Assembly: GCA_023390955.1 (NCBI GenBank)
Contig: JAEWBW010000204.1
Span: 1 to 9,755, forward strand
Direction of reading: 5' to 3'
Source of the DNA: Pseudomonadota bacterium
GTDB lineage: Bacteria > Pseudomonadota > Alphaproteobacteria > Rhizobiales > Xanthobacteraceae
DNA length: 9,755 nt
Part shown: positions 1-5,917 of the stretch, in pieces
Position numbering within the stretch: position 1 is the first letter of the stretch
Layout: each line of letters begins with the position of its first letter
Position numbers and translations under genes: made by a program
The notes under the pieces: generated by a model
What the model was told of the DNA's origin: nothing
Databases searched by the model: none
Seen by the model: only the letters and a program-made list of their open reading frames with translations

Positions 1-470
1 ATCCAGGCGTTGCTCTTGTTCTTCTTGCCGTAGCGCTGCGCCAGCGGCAGCCAGCCGCCGTATTTCTTGCCGACGTAGTCGGCGACGTCGGTCAGCTCGA
101 TCAGCTTGTCGATATAGATGTGCGGCGCGTCGGAGAAGCCGATGATGATGTCGGGGCCGGCGCCGGAATTGGCGGTCACCGCGGTCTGCTGGTTGATGTC
201 CTCCCAGCCGACGAAGTCGACCTTGACCTCGACCCCGGTATCCTTGGTGAATTTGGCGGCATTGGCGCGGAACACGTCCTCGTCGGCCTGGACGAAGCGG
301 ACCGGCCGCAGCATGCGCAAGCTTGCGCCCTTCTCAATGGCAAATTTCGGGGCGGGGACGTCCGCCGCCTTGATCGCAGATTGAGCGCTCGCCGACGTCC
401 CGGTTGCCGCGACGGCCGCAGCGGACAGGCCCAGCGCCAAGGCATCACGACGTGTGATGTCGTTCCTCAT
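1..470 (-). CDS. ABC transporter extracellular solute-binding protein, N-terminal part (cut by window edge)
   Basis: This is the first 156 residues of a periplasmic receptor; the stop lies beyond the left edge. By family it captures a small solute, probably a sugar or polyol, for an ABC permease. The N-terminus carries a twin-arginine signal: TRRDALALGL at residues 6-15, then an Ala-rich hydrophobic stretch and a likely cleavage near ASA at residues 27-29. Mature sequence follows the family 1 binding-protein pattern: a strand ending in LRPVRFV, a helix with FRANAAKFTKDTGV (68-80), the strand VEVKVDFVGWEDI, then TANSGAGPDIIIGF (99-112). The ATG at 470 is preceded by GGGAGG with 5 nt spacing, so the start is firm. 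It follows the hydroxyacid dehydrogenase on the same strand after 87 nt. The permease and ATPase genes, if present, would lie to the left of the window. The substrate cannot be read from this fragment. Confidence 0.88.
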   Translation of the reverse strand, partial: MRNDITRRDALALGLSAAAVAATGTSASAQSAIKAADVPAPKFAIEKGASLRMLRPVRFVQADEDVFRANAAKFTKDTGVEVKVDFVGWEDINQQTAVTANSGAGPDIIIGFSDAPHIYIDKLIELTDVADYVGKKYGGWLPLAQRYGKKNKSNAW

Positions 471-475
471 CAGTT

Positions 476-481
476 CCTCCC
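476..481 (-). promoter_or_regulatory. Strong Shine-Dalgarno for the solute-binding protein gene
   Basis: On the minus strand GGGAGG sits 5 nt before the ATG at 470. It is an almost ideal ribosome binding site and fixes the start of the truncated gene. It lies 9 nt downstream of the large hairpin at 491-520, so the stem should leave it accessible. Confidence 0.75.
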
Positions 482-490
482 TATGTGTTT

Positions 491-520
491 CCCTTCCCGG
501 CGTTGTTCGCCGGTGAAGGG
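491..520 (-). terminator. Intercistronic stem-loop between dehydrogenase and solute-binding protein genes
   Basis: On the plus strand CCCTTCCCGGCG (491-502) pairs with CGCCGG (508-513) plus GAAGGG (515-520). That gives 12 base pairs with a single bulged T at 514 and a TTGTT loop. It starts 37 nt after the dehydrogenase stop and ends 20 nt before the binding-protein ATG. No T tract follows on the minus strand (AAACACATA), so a classical intrinsic terminator is not obvious. A processing or mRNA-stabilising stem-loop, or partial attenuation, fits equally well. The hairpin is seen directly; its role is inferred. Confidence 0.5.
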
Positions 521-534
521 TCGTTCCGGTTCCT

Positions 535-549
535 GCGCGCTCTGCGCGC
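535..549 (-). repeat. Small GC hairpin just after the dehydrogenase stop codon
   Basis: GCGCGC, a TCT loop and GCGCGC again form a 6-bp stem starting 8 nt after the TAA of the dehydrogenase. Together with the hairpin at 491-520 it makes a pair of stem-loops in the 87-nt gap. In DNA this GC-rich it could be chance. Confidence 0.35.
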
Positions 550-557
550 CGGCCGCC

Positions 558-1601
558 TTAGCTGTTCGGTCCGCGATCCATGCCGACGGGTTGCCAGCGG
601 CGGAGCGCGGTGTTCTGCAACACCGACGGATTGACGCAGCTTACCGGCCACATGCCCTGAAGCACCAGTGACAATTCGTAGCCCACCCGGCGCTTGCGCG
701 CCTCGTCGAACCGTGCCGAGGCCGAGGCGACATGGGCGGTCAGGGTCACGTTGTCCATGCTGAGCAGGGGGTTGTTGTGGGAGGGCGGCTCCTTCTCCAG
801 CACGTCGAGCGCGGCATGGGCGATCCAGCCCTCCTGCAGGGCCTTGATCAGGCTTTCCTCGTCCACCGTGGCGCCGCGGCCGGTATTGATGAAGACCGAG
901 CCCTTCTTCATCTGCCGGAAGTGCTTCTCGGTCAGCATGTGATGGACCTCCGGCCGGGCCGGGGCGTGCATCGAGACGAAGTCCGACTGCGACAGCACCT
1001 CGTTCAGCGTCGCCGGGATCACGCCGTGATCCCACATCAGCGTTTCCTGGATGAAGGGATCGTAGGCCATCATCCGCAGCCCGAACGGCGCGGCGCGCTT
1101 CGCAACTGCACGCGCGACACGGCCGAACGAGACGAAGCCGAGCGTCTGGCCCATCAGCCGGGGGATCTTGAGCAGCGCCGGGCGGCCCTCGGCCCAGCGG
1201 CCGGTCCGGACCATGTCGTCTTGCTCGACCAGGCGGCGGAAGCCCGCCAGCAGCAGCATCATGGCGTGGTCGGCGACCTCCTCGATGAAGGTGTCGGGAA
1301 TGTTGGTCACGGGGATGCCGCGGGCGGTCGCCGCCTTCACGTCGACGCTGTCGACGCCGACGGAGCCGAGGGTGATGACCTTGCAGGTCTCAAGCGCGTC
1401 GATGATGGTCTTGGTGATCGGGATGCCCTTGGCGTAGATGGCATCGGCCGTCTTCGCCGCGGCGATGAACTCGGCCTCGTTGGCCGGGGCTTCGATGATC
1501 TCGGCGTCGATCGGATCGAGCGCCTCCCGCTCATAGGAATAGTCGCTGCCCGCGACCGTAAAGCTTGCGCCCTTCGGCGTGAGCACCCTGTACTTCGGCA
1601 T
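558..1601 (-). CDS. D-isomer-specific 2-hydroxyacid dehydrogenase (NAD-dependent, PGDH-like)
   Basis: The 347-aa protein should interconvert a 2-keto acid and a D-2-hydroxy acid with NAD(H) in the cytoplasm. The N-terminal part of the catalytic domain includes TLGSVGVDSVDVKAA (77-91) and IPVTNIPDTFIEEVADHAM (96-114). The Rossmann segment is LGFVSFGRVARAVA (154-167), with an acidic residue at the end of the second strand (AYDP, Asp181) that favours NAD over NADP. The catalytic triad is visible: Arg242 in NTGRGATVDEESL, Glu271 in LEKEPP, His290 in TAHVAS. The dinucleotide fingerprint is unusual: the GxGxxG positions read Ser158, Gly160, Ala163. The start at 1601 is chosen over an upstream GTG at 1646 because GGGAG lies 6 nt before it. 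A 6-bp hairpin (1639-1655) lies in the leader. The exact substrate (phosphoglycerate, glyoxylate/hydroxypyruvate or another) cannot be assigned. It is probably co-transcribed with the downstream ABC receptor gene. Confidence 0.9.
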   Translation of the reverse strand: MPKYRVLTPKGASFTVAGSDYSYEREALDPIDAEIIEAPANEAEFIAAAKTADAIYAKGIPITKTIIDALETCKVITLGSVGVDSVDVKAATARGIPVTNIPDTFIEEVADHAMMLLLAGFRRLVEQDDMVRTGRWAEGRPALLKIPRLMGQTLGFVSFGRVARAVAKRAAPFGLRMMAYDPFIQETLMWDHGVIPATLNEVLSQSDFVSMHAPARPEVHHMLTEKHFRQMKKGSVFINTGRGATVDEESLIKALQEGWIAHAALDVLEKEPPSHNNPLLSMDNVTLTAHVASASARFDEARKRRVGYELSLVLQGMWPVSCVNPSVLQNTALRRWQPVGMDRGPNS

Positions 1602-1864
1602 TCCCTGCTCCCGATTTGTTTTGTCGGTTCTTGTTATGGCCCGCACCTCGCGGGCGGACCTTTACGTCTTTTACGCGAAATCTGGTCGAATGCGTACAAT
1701 TCCCGGTTGTCCGCAACGCGCTTCCGGCCGCTTTCCGCACACCTTCTCCGGGCTTCTACGGATGCTCCCCGTAACACGTTGCTAATGGGTCTCCCACTAG
1801 AAGTTGATTCAAATTGTATCGATTCACTCGCGTGCTTGTTTTCCCTTCTTGCCGGAGTTTCCCT
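1602..1864. other. Divergent intergenic region, dehydrogenase and chemoreceptor promoters
   Basis: These 263 nt separate two divergently transcribed genes and must hold both promoters. I could not assign a convincing -35/-10 pair in either direction. It contains a short inverted repeat GCCCGC/GCGGGC at 1639-1655, in the dehydrogenase leader. An AT-richer stretch at about 1801-1830 has GATTC twice, 10 nt apart, and is the likeliest zone for the chemoreceptor promoter. No small gene is evident. Confidence 0.35.
1853..1857 (+). promoter_or_regulatory. Shine-Dalgarno that selects the GTG start of the chemoreceptor
   Basis: CGGAG lies 7 nt before the GTG at 1865. The in-frame TTG at 1814, which would give a longer protein, has no purine-rich site before it. 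Its extra 17 residues would also put a Cys- and Pro-containing stretch before the usual short charged N-terminus of a chemoreceptor. Confidence 0.6.
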
Positions 1865-3550
1865 GTGAAGTTGAGCAATCTGAAGATCGCCCCCAAGCTT
1901 GGCATCCTTGTCGGCGTCACCTTGTTCGGCCTGTGCATCTCCGGCGTGCTGGCCGGCTATCTGATGAAGCGCGAGATGGTCAACGCGCGCGTCGACCAGG
2001 CGAAGTCGATCGCGGAAATGGGCCGCAACTACGCGCTCGCGCTGAAGAAGCGGGTCGATGCCGGCGAGCTGACCCGGGATGCGGCGTTCGCCGACCTTCG
2101 CCGCTACGGCAATTCGATGACCTACGACAACGGCGCCGGCTATCTGTTCGGCACCTCGTATGACGGCATCACCCAGCTCGCGCCCGATCCGAAGCAGATC
2201 GGCACCAACCGCATGGAAGTCGTGACCAACGGCCGCAGGCTCTCGGTTGAGCTGATGAACGGCGCGAAGGCCAACGGCTCGATCCTGCTGTATTATGAAT
2301 ACGTCAAGCCCGGCCAGGAGACGCCGATCCGCAAGATCGGCTACGCGCTCAACGTTCCCGGCTTCGACATGTATATCGGCACCGGCGCCTATCTCGACGA
2401 TATCGACGCCAAGATCACGCCGGTCTACTGGCTGCTCGGTCTGGCCATGCTCGGCATCGTCATCGTCGCCGGCAGCGTGGCCTGGCTGCTCGGCCGCAGC
2501 ATCAGCCGTCCGCTCGCCTTGCTCGGCGCCCGCATGAAGGACCTCTCCGACGGCAAGCTCGAAGGCGACATCCCCGGCGTCGGCCGCGGCGACGAGGTCG
2601 GCGCGATGGCGTCCACGGTGCAGATCTTCAAGGACAATGCCGTCAGGATCCGCGACCTCGAGAAGACCGAGGCGGCGGCCACCGAGCGCGCCGCGGCGGA
2701 ACGCCGCAGTGCGATGGAAGGCATCGCCAGCGACTTTGAACGCAGCGTCAACGGCATCGTCCGCTCGGTCTCCTCGGCCGCGACCGGCATGCAGTCCACG
2801 GCGCAGTCGATGACGGCGACCGCGAGCGATGCCAGCGCGCGGGCGGCAACCGTCGGCGCGGCCTCCCAGAAGGCCTCCGGCAATGTCGGCACGGTCGCTG
2901 CCGCCGCCGAGGAGCTGTCGAGCTCGGTCGCCGAGATCGCCCGTCAGGTCACCCGTTCGACCGACGTCGCGAGCAAGGCGGTCAGCGACGCCGAACGCAC
3001 CAACGCCACCGTGCAGGTGCTCTCCACCGGCGCCGAGAAGATCGGCGAGGTCGTCAAGCTGATTCATTCGATCGCGGCACAGACCAATCTGCTCGCGCTC
3101 AACGCCACCATCGAGGCGGCGCGCGCCGGTGAATCCGGCCGCGGCTTCGCGGTGGTCGCCTCCGAGGTCAAGGCGTTGGCCAACCAGACCGCCAAGGCCA
3201 CCGAGGAGATCTCCGCCCAGGTGGCCGCTATGCAGACCTCGACCAGCGACGCGGTCGCCGCCATCACCGGCATCACCCAGACCATCGCCGAGATGAGCGA
3301 GATCACCGCCGGCATCTCGGCGTCGATCGAGCAGCAGGGTGAGGCGACGCGCGAGATCGCCCGCAACATCCAGTCGGTTGCGGCCGGTTCCAGCGAGATC
3401 AACGCTCACATCGGCAGCGTGACCTCGGCGGCCGAAGCAACCGGCGCTGCCGCCGGCGACGTGCTCTCCAATGCTCGCGAGCTGGACAACCAGTCCGGCG
3501 CACTGCGCAGTGCGGTCGACGGCTTCCTCGCCAAGGTGCGCGCGGCGTAA
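1865..3550 (+). CDS. Methyl-accepting chemotaxis protein with sCache-type sensor and HAMP
   Basis: The 561-aa inner-membrane chemoreceptor would report a periplasmic ligand to the CheA/CheW array. Order from the GTG start: cytoplasmic KLSNLKIAPKLG; TM1 about 12-33; a periplasmic domain about 35-183 with the single-Cache (sCache_2) pattern, including YLFGTSYDG (93-101) and IGTGAYLDDID (171-181); TM2 about 187-209; HAMP about 210-265 with the conserved Pro216; an Ala/Glu-rich linker; then the MCP signalling hairpin from about 295. The hairpin tip is EKIGEVVKLIHSIAAQTNLL (391-410), followed by ALNATIEAARAGESGRGFAV (411-430), almost invariant in the family. Regions such as AAAAEELSSSVAEIA are typical methylation helices. 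There is no C-terminal NWETF-like CheR tether; the protein ends FLAKVRAA. No che genes are nearby, so it is an orphan receptor. The ligand is unknown; small organic acids are common for this sensor class. Base composition matches the neighbours. Confidence 0.95.
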   Translation: MKLSNLKIAPKLGILVGVTLFGLCISGVLAGYLMKREMVNARVDQAKSIAEMGRNYALALKKRVDAGELTRDAAFADLRRYGNSMTYDNGAGYLFGTSYDGITQLAPDPKQIGTNRMEVVTNGRRLSVELMNGAKANGSILLYYEYVKPGQETPIRKIGYALNVPGFDMYIGTGAYLDDIDAKITPVYWLLGLAMLGIVIVAGSVAWLLGRSISRPLALLGARMKDLSDGKLEGDIPGVGRGDEVGAMASTVQIFKDNAVRIRDLEKTEAAATERAAAERRSAMEGIASDFERSVNGIVRSVSSAATGMQSTAQSMTATASDASARAATVGAASQKASGNVGTVAAAAEELSSSVAEIARQVTRSTDVASKAVSDAERTNATVQVLSTGAEKIGEVVKLIHSIAAQTNLLALNATIEAARAGESGRGFAVVASEVKALANQTAKATEEISAQVAAMQTSTSDAVAAITGITQTIAEMSEITAGISASIEQQGEATREIARNIQSVAAGSSEINAHIGSVTSAAEATGAAAGDVLSNARELDNQSGALRSAVDGFLAKVRAA

Positions 3551-3580
3551 GCCGACGCACAAGAGTACCCGATACATCGT

Positions 3581-3605
3581 CATGCCCGGGCTTGTCCCGG
3601 GCATG
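3581..3605. repeat. Perfect palindrome (10-bp stem), probable dispersed intergenic repeat and bidirectional terminator
   Basis: CATGCCCGGG (3581-3590), the loop CTTGT, then CCCGGGCATG (3596-3605) form a perfect 10-bp stem. It lies 30 nt after the chemoreceptor stop in the gap between two convergent genes. From memory, CGTCATG-plus-GC-palindrome elements with a CTTGT centre recur in intergenic regions of Bradyrhizobium and Rhodopseudomonas genomes; this was not searched. There is no T tract on either strand, so termination is possible but not demonstrated. Confidence 0.6.
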
Positions 3606-3638
3606 TGCGTTTGGGTGGATCAGAACAAGGTCTCATGC

Positions 3639-3659
3639 CCCGGGCGCTGTGCGTCCGGG
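3639..3659. repeat. Second GC hairpin in the convergent gap
   Basis: CCCGGGCGC (3639-3647), a TGT loop and GCGTCCGGG (3651-3659) pair over 9 positions with one G-T wobble. It lies 13 nt downstream of the Bug-receptor stop on the minus strand, where a terminator would be expected. It is preceded by CATG as in the first palindrome, so the two may be halves of one repeat unit (about 3576-3660). Confidence 0.45.
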
Positions 3660-3672
3660 ACACGAGATCAAC

Positions 3673-4647
3673 TTACTGCTTCTCGATCCCGGCATCCGTG
3701 ATCAGCTTCTCCCACAGCACCAGCTGATCCTTCAAAAATTTCTCGAACTCCTCCGGAGTCTGGGCGAACGCCTCCATGCCGCGCTCGGCGAGCTGCGCCT
3801 TGACCTCCGGTCGCTCCACGATCTTGCGGATCTCCGCGTTCAGCTTGGTCGCCATCTCCTTCGGCATGCCGGCCGGGCCGAAATAGCCCTGCCAGGAGCT
3901 GATATCGAAACCCTTGACGGTCTCGTCCATGGTCGGCAGCTCCGGCAGCAACGCCGATTTCTGCTTGGTGGTGACCGCCAGCATCTTCAGCGCCTTGCCC
4001 TTGACGTGCGGCAGGCCGGTGAGGACGTCGACGAACATCATGGAGACGCGGCCGGCAATGACGTCGGTCAGCGCCGGCGGCGAGCTCTTGTAGGGCACGT
4101 GCAGCAGATCGATGCCGGCGAGCCGCGCGAAGGTGGCGCCTGAGACGATCGCCGACGACGAGCCCGAGGCATAGGAGTATTTGCCCGGCTCTTTCTTGGC
4201 GAGCGCGATCAGCTCCGCGACCGAATTGGCCGGGATTTCCGGATTGATCACCAGCATGAACGGCAGGTCGCCGGTGCGCGCGATCGGCGTGAAATCCTTT
4301 TGCGGGTCGTAGCTCATCGACTTCAGCAGGAAGGGATTGGCCGAATGCGTGGTGTTGGTGGTGACCAGCAGCGTGTAGCCGTCCGGCGCTGAGCGGGCGA
4401 CGAAGCTTGCAGCGATCGAGCCGTTGGCGCCGGCCTTGTTCTCGATCACCATGCCGGTGCCGAGCGCGGTACCGAGCTCCTTGGAGATGATGCGCGTCGT
4501 GGTGTCGGTGCCGCTGCCGGCCGCGAACGGCAGCACCAGCGTGATGTTGCGGTTGGGATAGGTCTCGGCCTGCGCCGCGGATGCGGCGGCAAGGCACAGC
4601 GCGGCCGCGCCGGCGGTGCGGATGATGCGGTTCAAGGATGCGAGCAT
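3673..4647 (-). CDS. Bug-family (TctC-like) periplasmic solute-binding protein
   Basis: The 324-aa exported receptor is of the tripartite tricarboxylate transporter type, binding a carboxylate or other small polar solute in the periplasm. A Sec signal peptide spans residues 1-27 (RIIR, Ala/Leu-rich core, AQA before Glu28). Mature sequence has all the family landmarks: YPNRNITLVLPFAAGSGTD (30-48); IENKAGANGSIAA near residue 70, the ligand-loop consensus; APDGYTLL; KDFTPIAR; HVPYKSSPPALTDVIAGRVS; and LPTMDET followed by GYFGPAGMPKEM. Length is normal for the family. No TctA or TctB membrane subunit is in the window, which is common for Bug proteins. It lies 96 nt downstream of an EamA permease gene on the same strand, so co-transcription is possible. 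The ATG at 4647 has a G-rich Shine-Dalgarno 9 nt upstream, buried in an inverted repeat. The ligand is not assignable. Confidence 0.93.
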   Translation of the reverse strand: MLASLNRIIRTAGAAALCLAAASAAQAETYPNRNITLVLPFAAGSGTDTTTRIISKELGTALGTGMVIENKAGANGSIAASFVARSAPDGYTLLVTTNTTHSANPFLLKSMSYDPQKDFTPIARTGDLPFMLVINPEIPANSVAELIALAKKEPGKYSYASGSSSAIVSGATFARLAGIDLLHVPYKSSPPALTDVIAGRVSMMFVDVLTGLPHVKGKALKMLAVTTKQKSALLPELPTMDETVKGFDISSWQGYFGPAGMPKEMATKLNAEIRKIVERPEVKAQLAERGMEAFAQTPEEFEKFLKDQLVLWEKLITDAGIEKQ

Positions 4648-4653
4648 GGTCGG

Positions 4654-4684
4654 ACGTTCCCCCCTTTTTGTTTGATGGGAACGT
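4654..4684 (-). promoter_or_regulatory. Inverted repeat enclosing the Shine-Dalgarno of the Bug receptor gene
   Basis: Read on the minus strand, ACGTTCCC (4684-4677) and GGGAACGT (4661-4654) are perfect 8-bp complements. They are separated by a 15-nt A-rich loop, ATCAAACAAAAAGGG. The Shine-Dalgarno GGGGGGAA (4664-4657) overlaps the 3' arm, 9 nt before the ATG. If the stem forms in mRNA it hides most of the ribosome site. As DNA it could instead be an operator. The repeat is seen directly; regulation is inferred. Confidence 0.5.
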
Positions 4685-4743
4685 AGCTTGTTCGGATCGG
4701 AATCGGAAGCGGCTCGCGTTCGTGCTGAGCCCGCAGCGTGGAA

Positions 4744-5676
4744 TTACGACGCCGAGCCCTGGCGCGATGCGATCACGACGCCGGCGAGGACCAGCGCGTA
4801 GCCGATCAGATGAAACGCCTGCAGCTTCTCGCCGAGCAGCAGGATCGCCATTGCCGAGCCGAACACCGGCACCAGATGGAAGAAGGGTGCGGCGCGGTTC
4901 GGCCCGATCAGCGCGACGCCGCGATTGAAGAAGAGATAGGCCAGCGTCGAGGGGAAGATCAGGATGTAGCCCAGCGTCGCCAGCGTGATCGCGTCGAAAT
5001 GCATGACGCTGCCGCTGGCGTACTCCCACACCGCGGTCGGCAGCAGCATCATCGCGCCGCAGCAGGTGGTGAAGGAGAGAAAGGACAGCTGGTGGATCTT
5101 CGGCCGGCGCGGAATGAAGGCCGAGTAGATGCCGAACGCCACCAGAGATGACGCGAACATGATGTCGCCGCGGTTGAAGCTGATGCCCGCCAGCGCGGCC
5201 AGATCGCCGCGCAGGATGATGACGAGCACGCCGAGCAGCGAGATCGCGATGCCACCGAGCTGCGCCCCGGTCAGCCGCACTCCGAACAGCACCAGTGACC
5301 ACAGCGCCACGAACAGCGGCCCGGCCGACTGGATCAGCAGCGCGTTCAGCGCCTCGGTGTATTGCAGGGCCCAGTAAGAGATCGCGTTGTTGAAGGCAAA
5401 GCCGACCAGCGACAGGAACAGCATCAGGGGCAGGCTTTTGACCAGCGCCGGCCAGTCGCGCTTGAGATGCGGCCAGGCGAAGGGCAGCAGGATCAGGAAC
5501 ACGCCGAACCAGCGCACCGTCGTCACTGTCAGCGGCGGCACATGAGCGCCGACATGGCGCGCAAGCACGATGTTGCCCGCCCAGAACAGCGAGCTCAGGC
5601 TCAGCAGCAGATAGGGCTGGTTGTTGAGCCAGCTGACCGGATTTGCGGTGGGGGGAGCAGGGGAGACCATCGTCAT
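4744..5676 (-). CDS. EamA/DMT-family permease, copy 1
   Basis: The 310-aa inner-membrane protein belongs to the drug/metabolite transporter superfamily, whose members export or import metabolites such as amino acids. It is almost entirely hydrophobic, with about ten predicted membrane segments in two EamA halves (about 20-155 and 170-305). Landmarks are NQPYLLLS (19-26), WAGN (32-35), RW (55-56), YWALQYTEALNALLIQSAGP (101-120), GVRLTGAQLGG, and in the second half FPSTLAYLFFNRGVALIG (241-258), RAAPFFHLVPVFGS and LGE (281-283). The start is taken at ATG 5676, with ATG 5670 an equally plausible alternative. Upstream extension is possible only from a TTG at 5754 and would add an unlikely Arg/Cys-rich tail. 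The Shine-Dalgarno is weak. It is paralogous to the permease at 6632-7561: hand alignment has no gaps and about 53% identity. The Bug receptor gene follows on the same strand. The substrate is unknown. Confidence 0.9.
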   Translation of the reverse strand: MTMVSPAPPTANPVSWLNNQPYLLLSLSSLFWAGNIVLARHVGAHVPPLTVTTVRWFGVFLILLPFAWPHLKRDWPALVKSLPLMLFLSLVGFAFNNAISYWALQYTEALNALLIQSAGPLFVALWSLVLFGVRLTGAQLGGIAISLLGVLVIILRGDLAALAGISFNRGDIMFASSLVAFGIYSAFIPRRPKIHQLSFLSFTTCCGAMMLLPTAVWEYASGSVMHFDAITLATLGYILIFPSTLAYLFFNRGVALIGPNRAAPFFHLVPVFGSAMAILLLGEKLQAFHLIGYALVLAGVVIASRQGSAS

Positions 5677-5917
5677 TGATGCCCGACATTGCGCCGGATC
5701 GTCGCTGCGGCACAAGCCACGCCGCCGCAATGCTACAATGCGCGCTTGAACCAAATAGGCGGCTCCAGCGGCTAATATGTTGGACGCAAGGGCCGGCGCT
5801 TCCTGGATGCGCCACTCTGCGTCCCCTAGCGCGTTCGCGCCACGGTGGTCGTTTCCACCGTGACCTGCCGGTCAGAACCGGGCAGCCAGTTCGAAGCGCG
5901 CCAATTCGGGGATTGAT
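5677..5917. other. Divergent intergenic region before EamA copy 1 and the Sel1 gene
   Basis: These 241 nt lie between divergent genes and should carry both promoters. Toward the Sel1 gene a TAATAT box (5773-5778) follows a TTGAAC (5746-5751), but the 21-nt spacing is too long for a standard sigma-70 promoter, so I do not call it. The 3' third holds two hairpins (5841-5862 and 5865-5885). No further coding potential is convincing. Confidence 0.35.
5841..5885 (+). repeat. Tandem hairpins in the leader of the Sel1-repeat gene
   Basis: CACGGTGG (5841-5848) and CCACCGTG (5855-5862) are perfect 8-bp complements around TCGTTT. Two nucleotides later CTGCCGGT (5865-5872) pairs with ACCGGGCAG (5877-5885), with one bulged G and a CAGA loop. 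The second ends 32 nt before the ATG at 5918 and leaves the ribosome site free. No U run follows. The stems may be a leader structure, an operator or chance; only the pairing is observed. Confidence 0.45.

Noticed and set aside
732..1868. A 378-codon plus-strand open frame opposite the dehydrogenase
   Set aside because: The minus-strand dehydrogenase has all its catalytic motifs. The plus-strand product is Arg/Gly/His-rich, typical of a shadow frame.
1634..3604. A 656-codon open frame on the minus strand opposite the chemoreceptor
   Set aside because: Its translation is Gly/Asp/Arg/His-rich with no recognisable domain, while the plus strand encodes a textbook chemoreceptor over the same bases. 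It is the usual antisense frame of GC-rich coding DNA.
3668..5815. A 715-codon minus-strand open frame spanning the Bug receptor and EamA copy 1
   Set aside because: It crosses two well-supported genes in another frame of the same strand, and its translation is Arg/Pro/Ala-rich without domains.
5841..5910. A tRNA-like region before the Sel1 gene, with a GTTCGA motif at about 5889
   Set aside because: The stems do not fit a cloverleaf: there is no acceptor pairing, no D-arm pattern and no anticodon arm of the right size.
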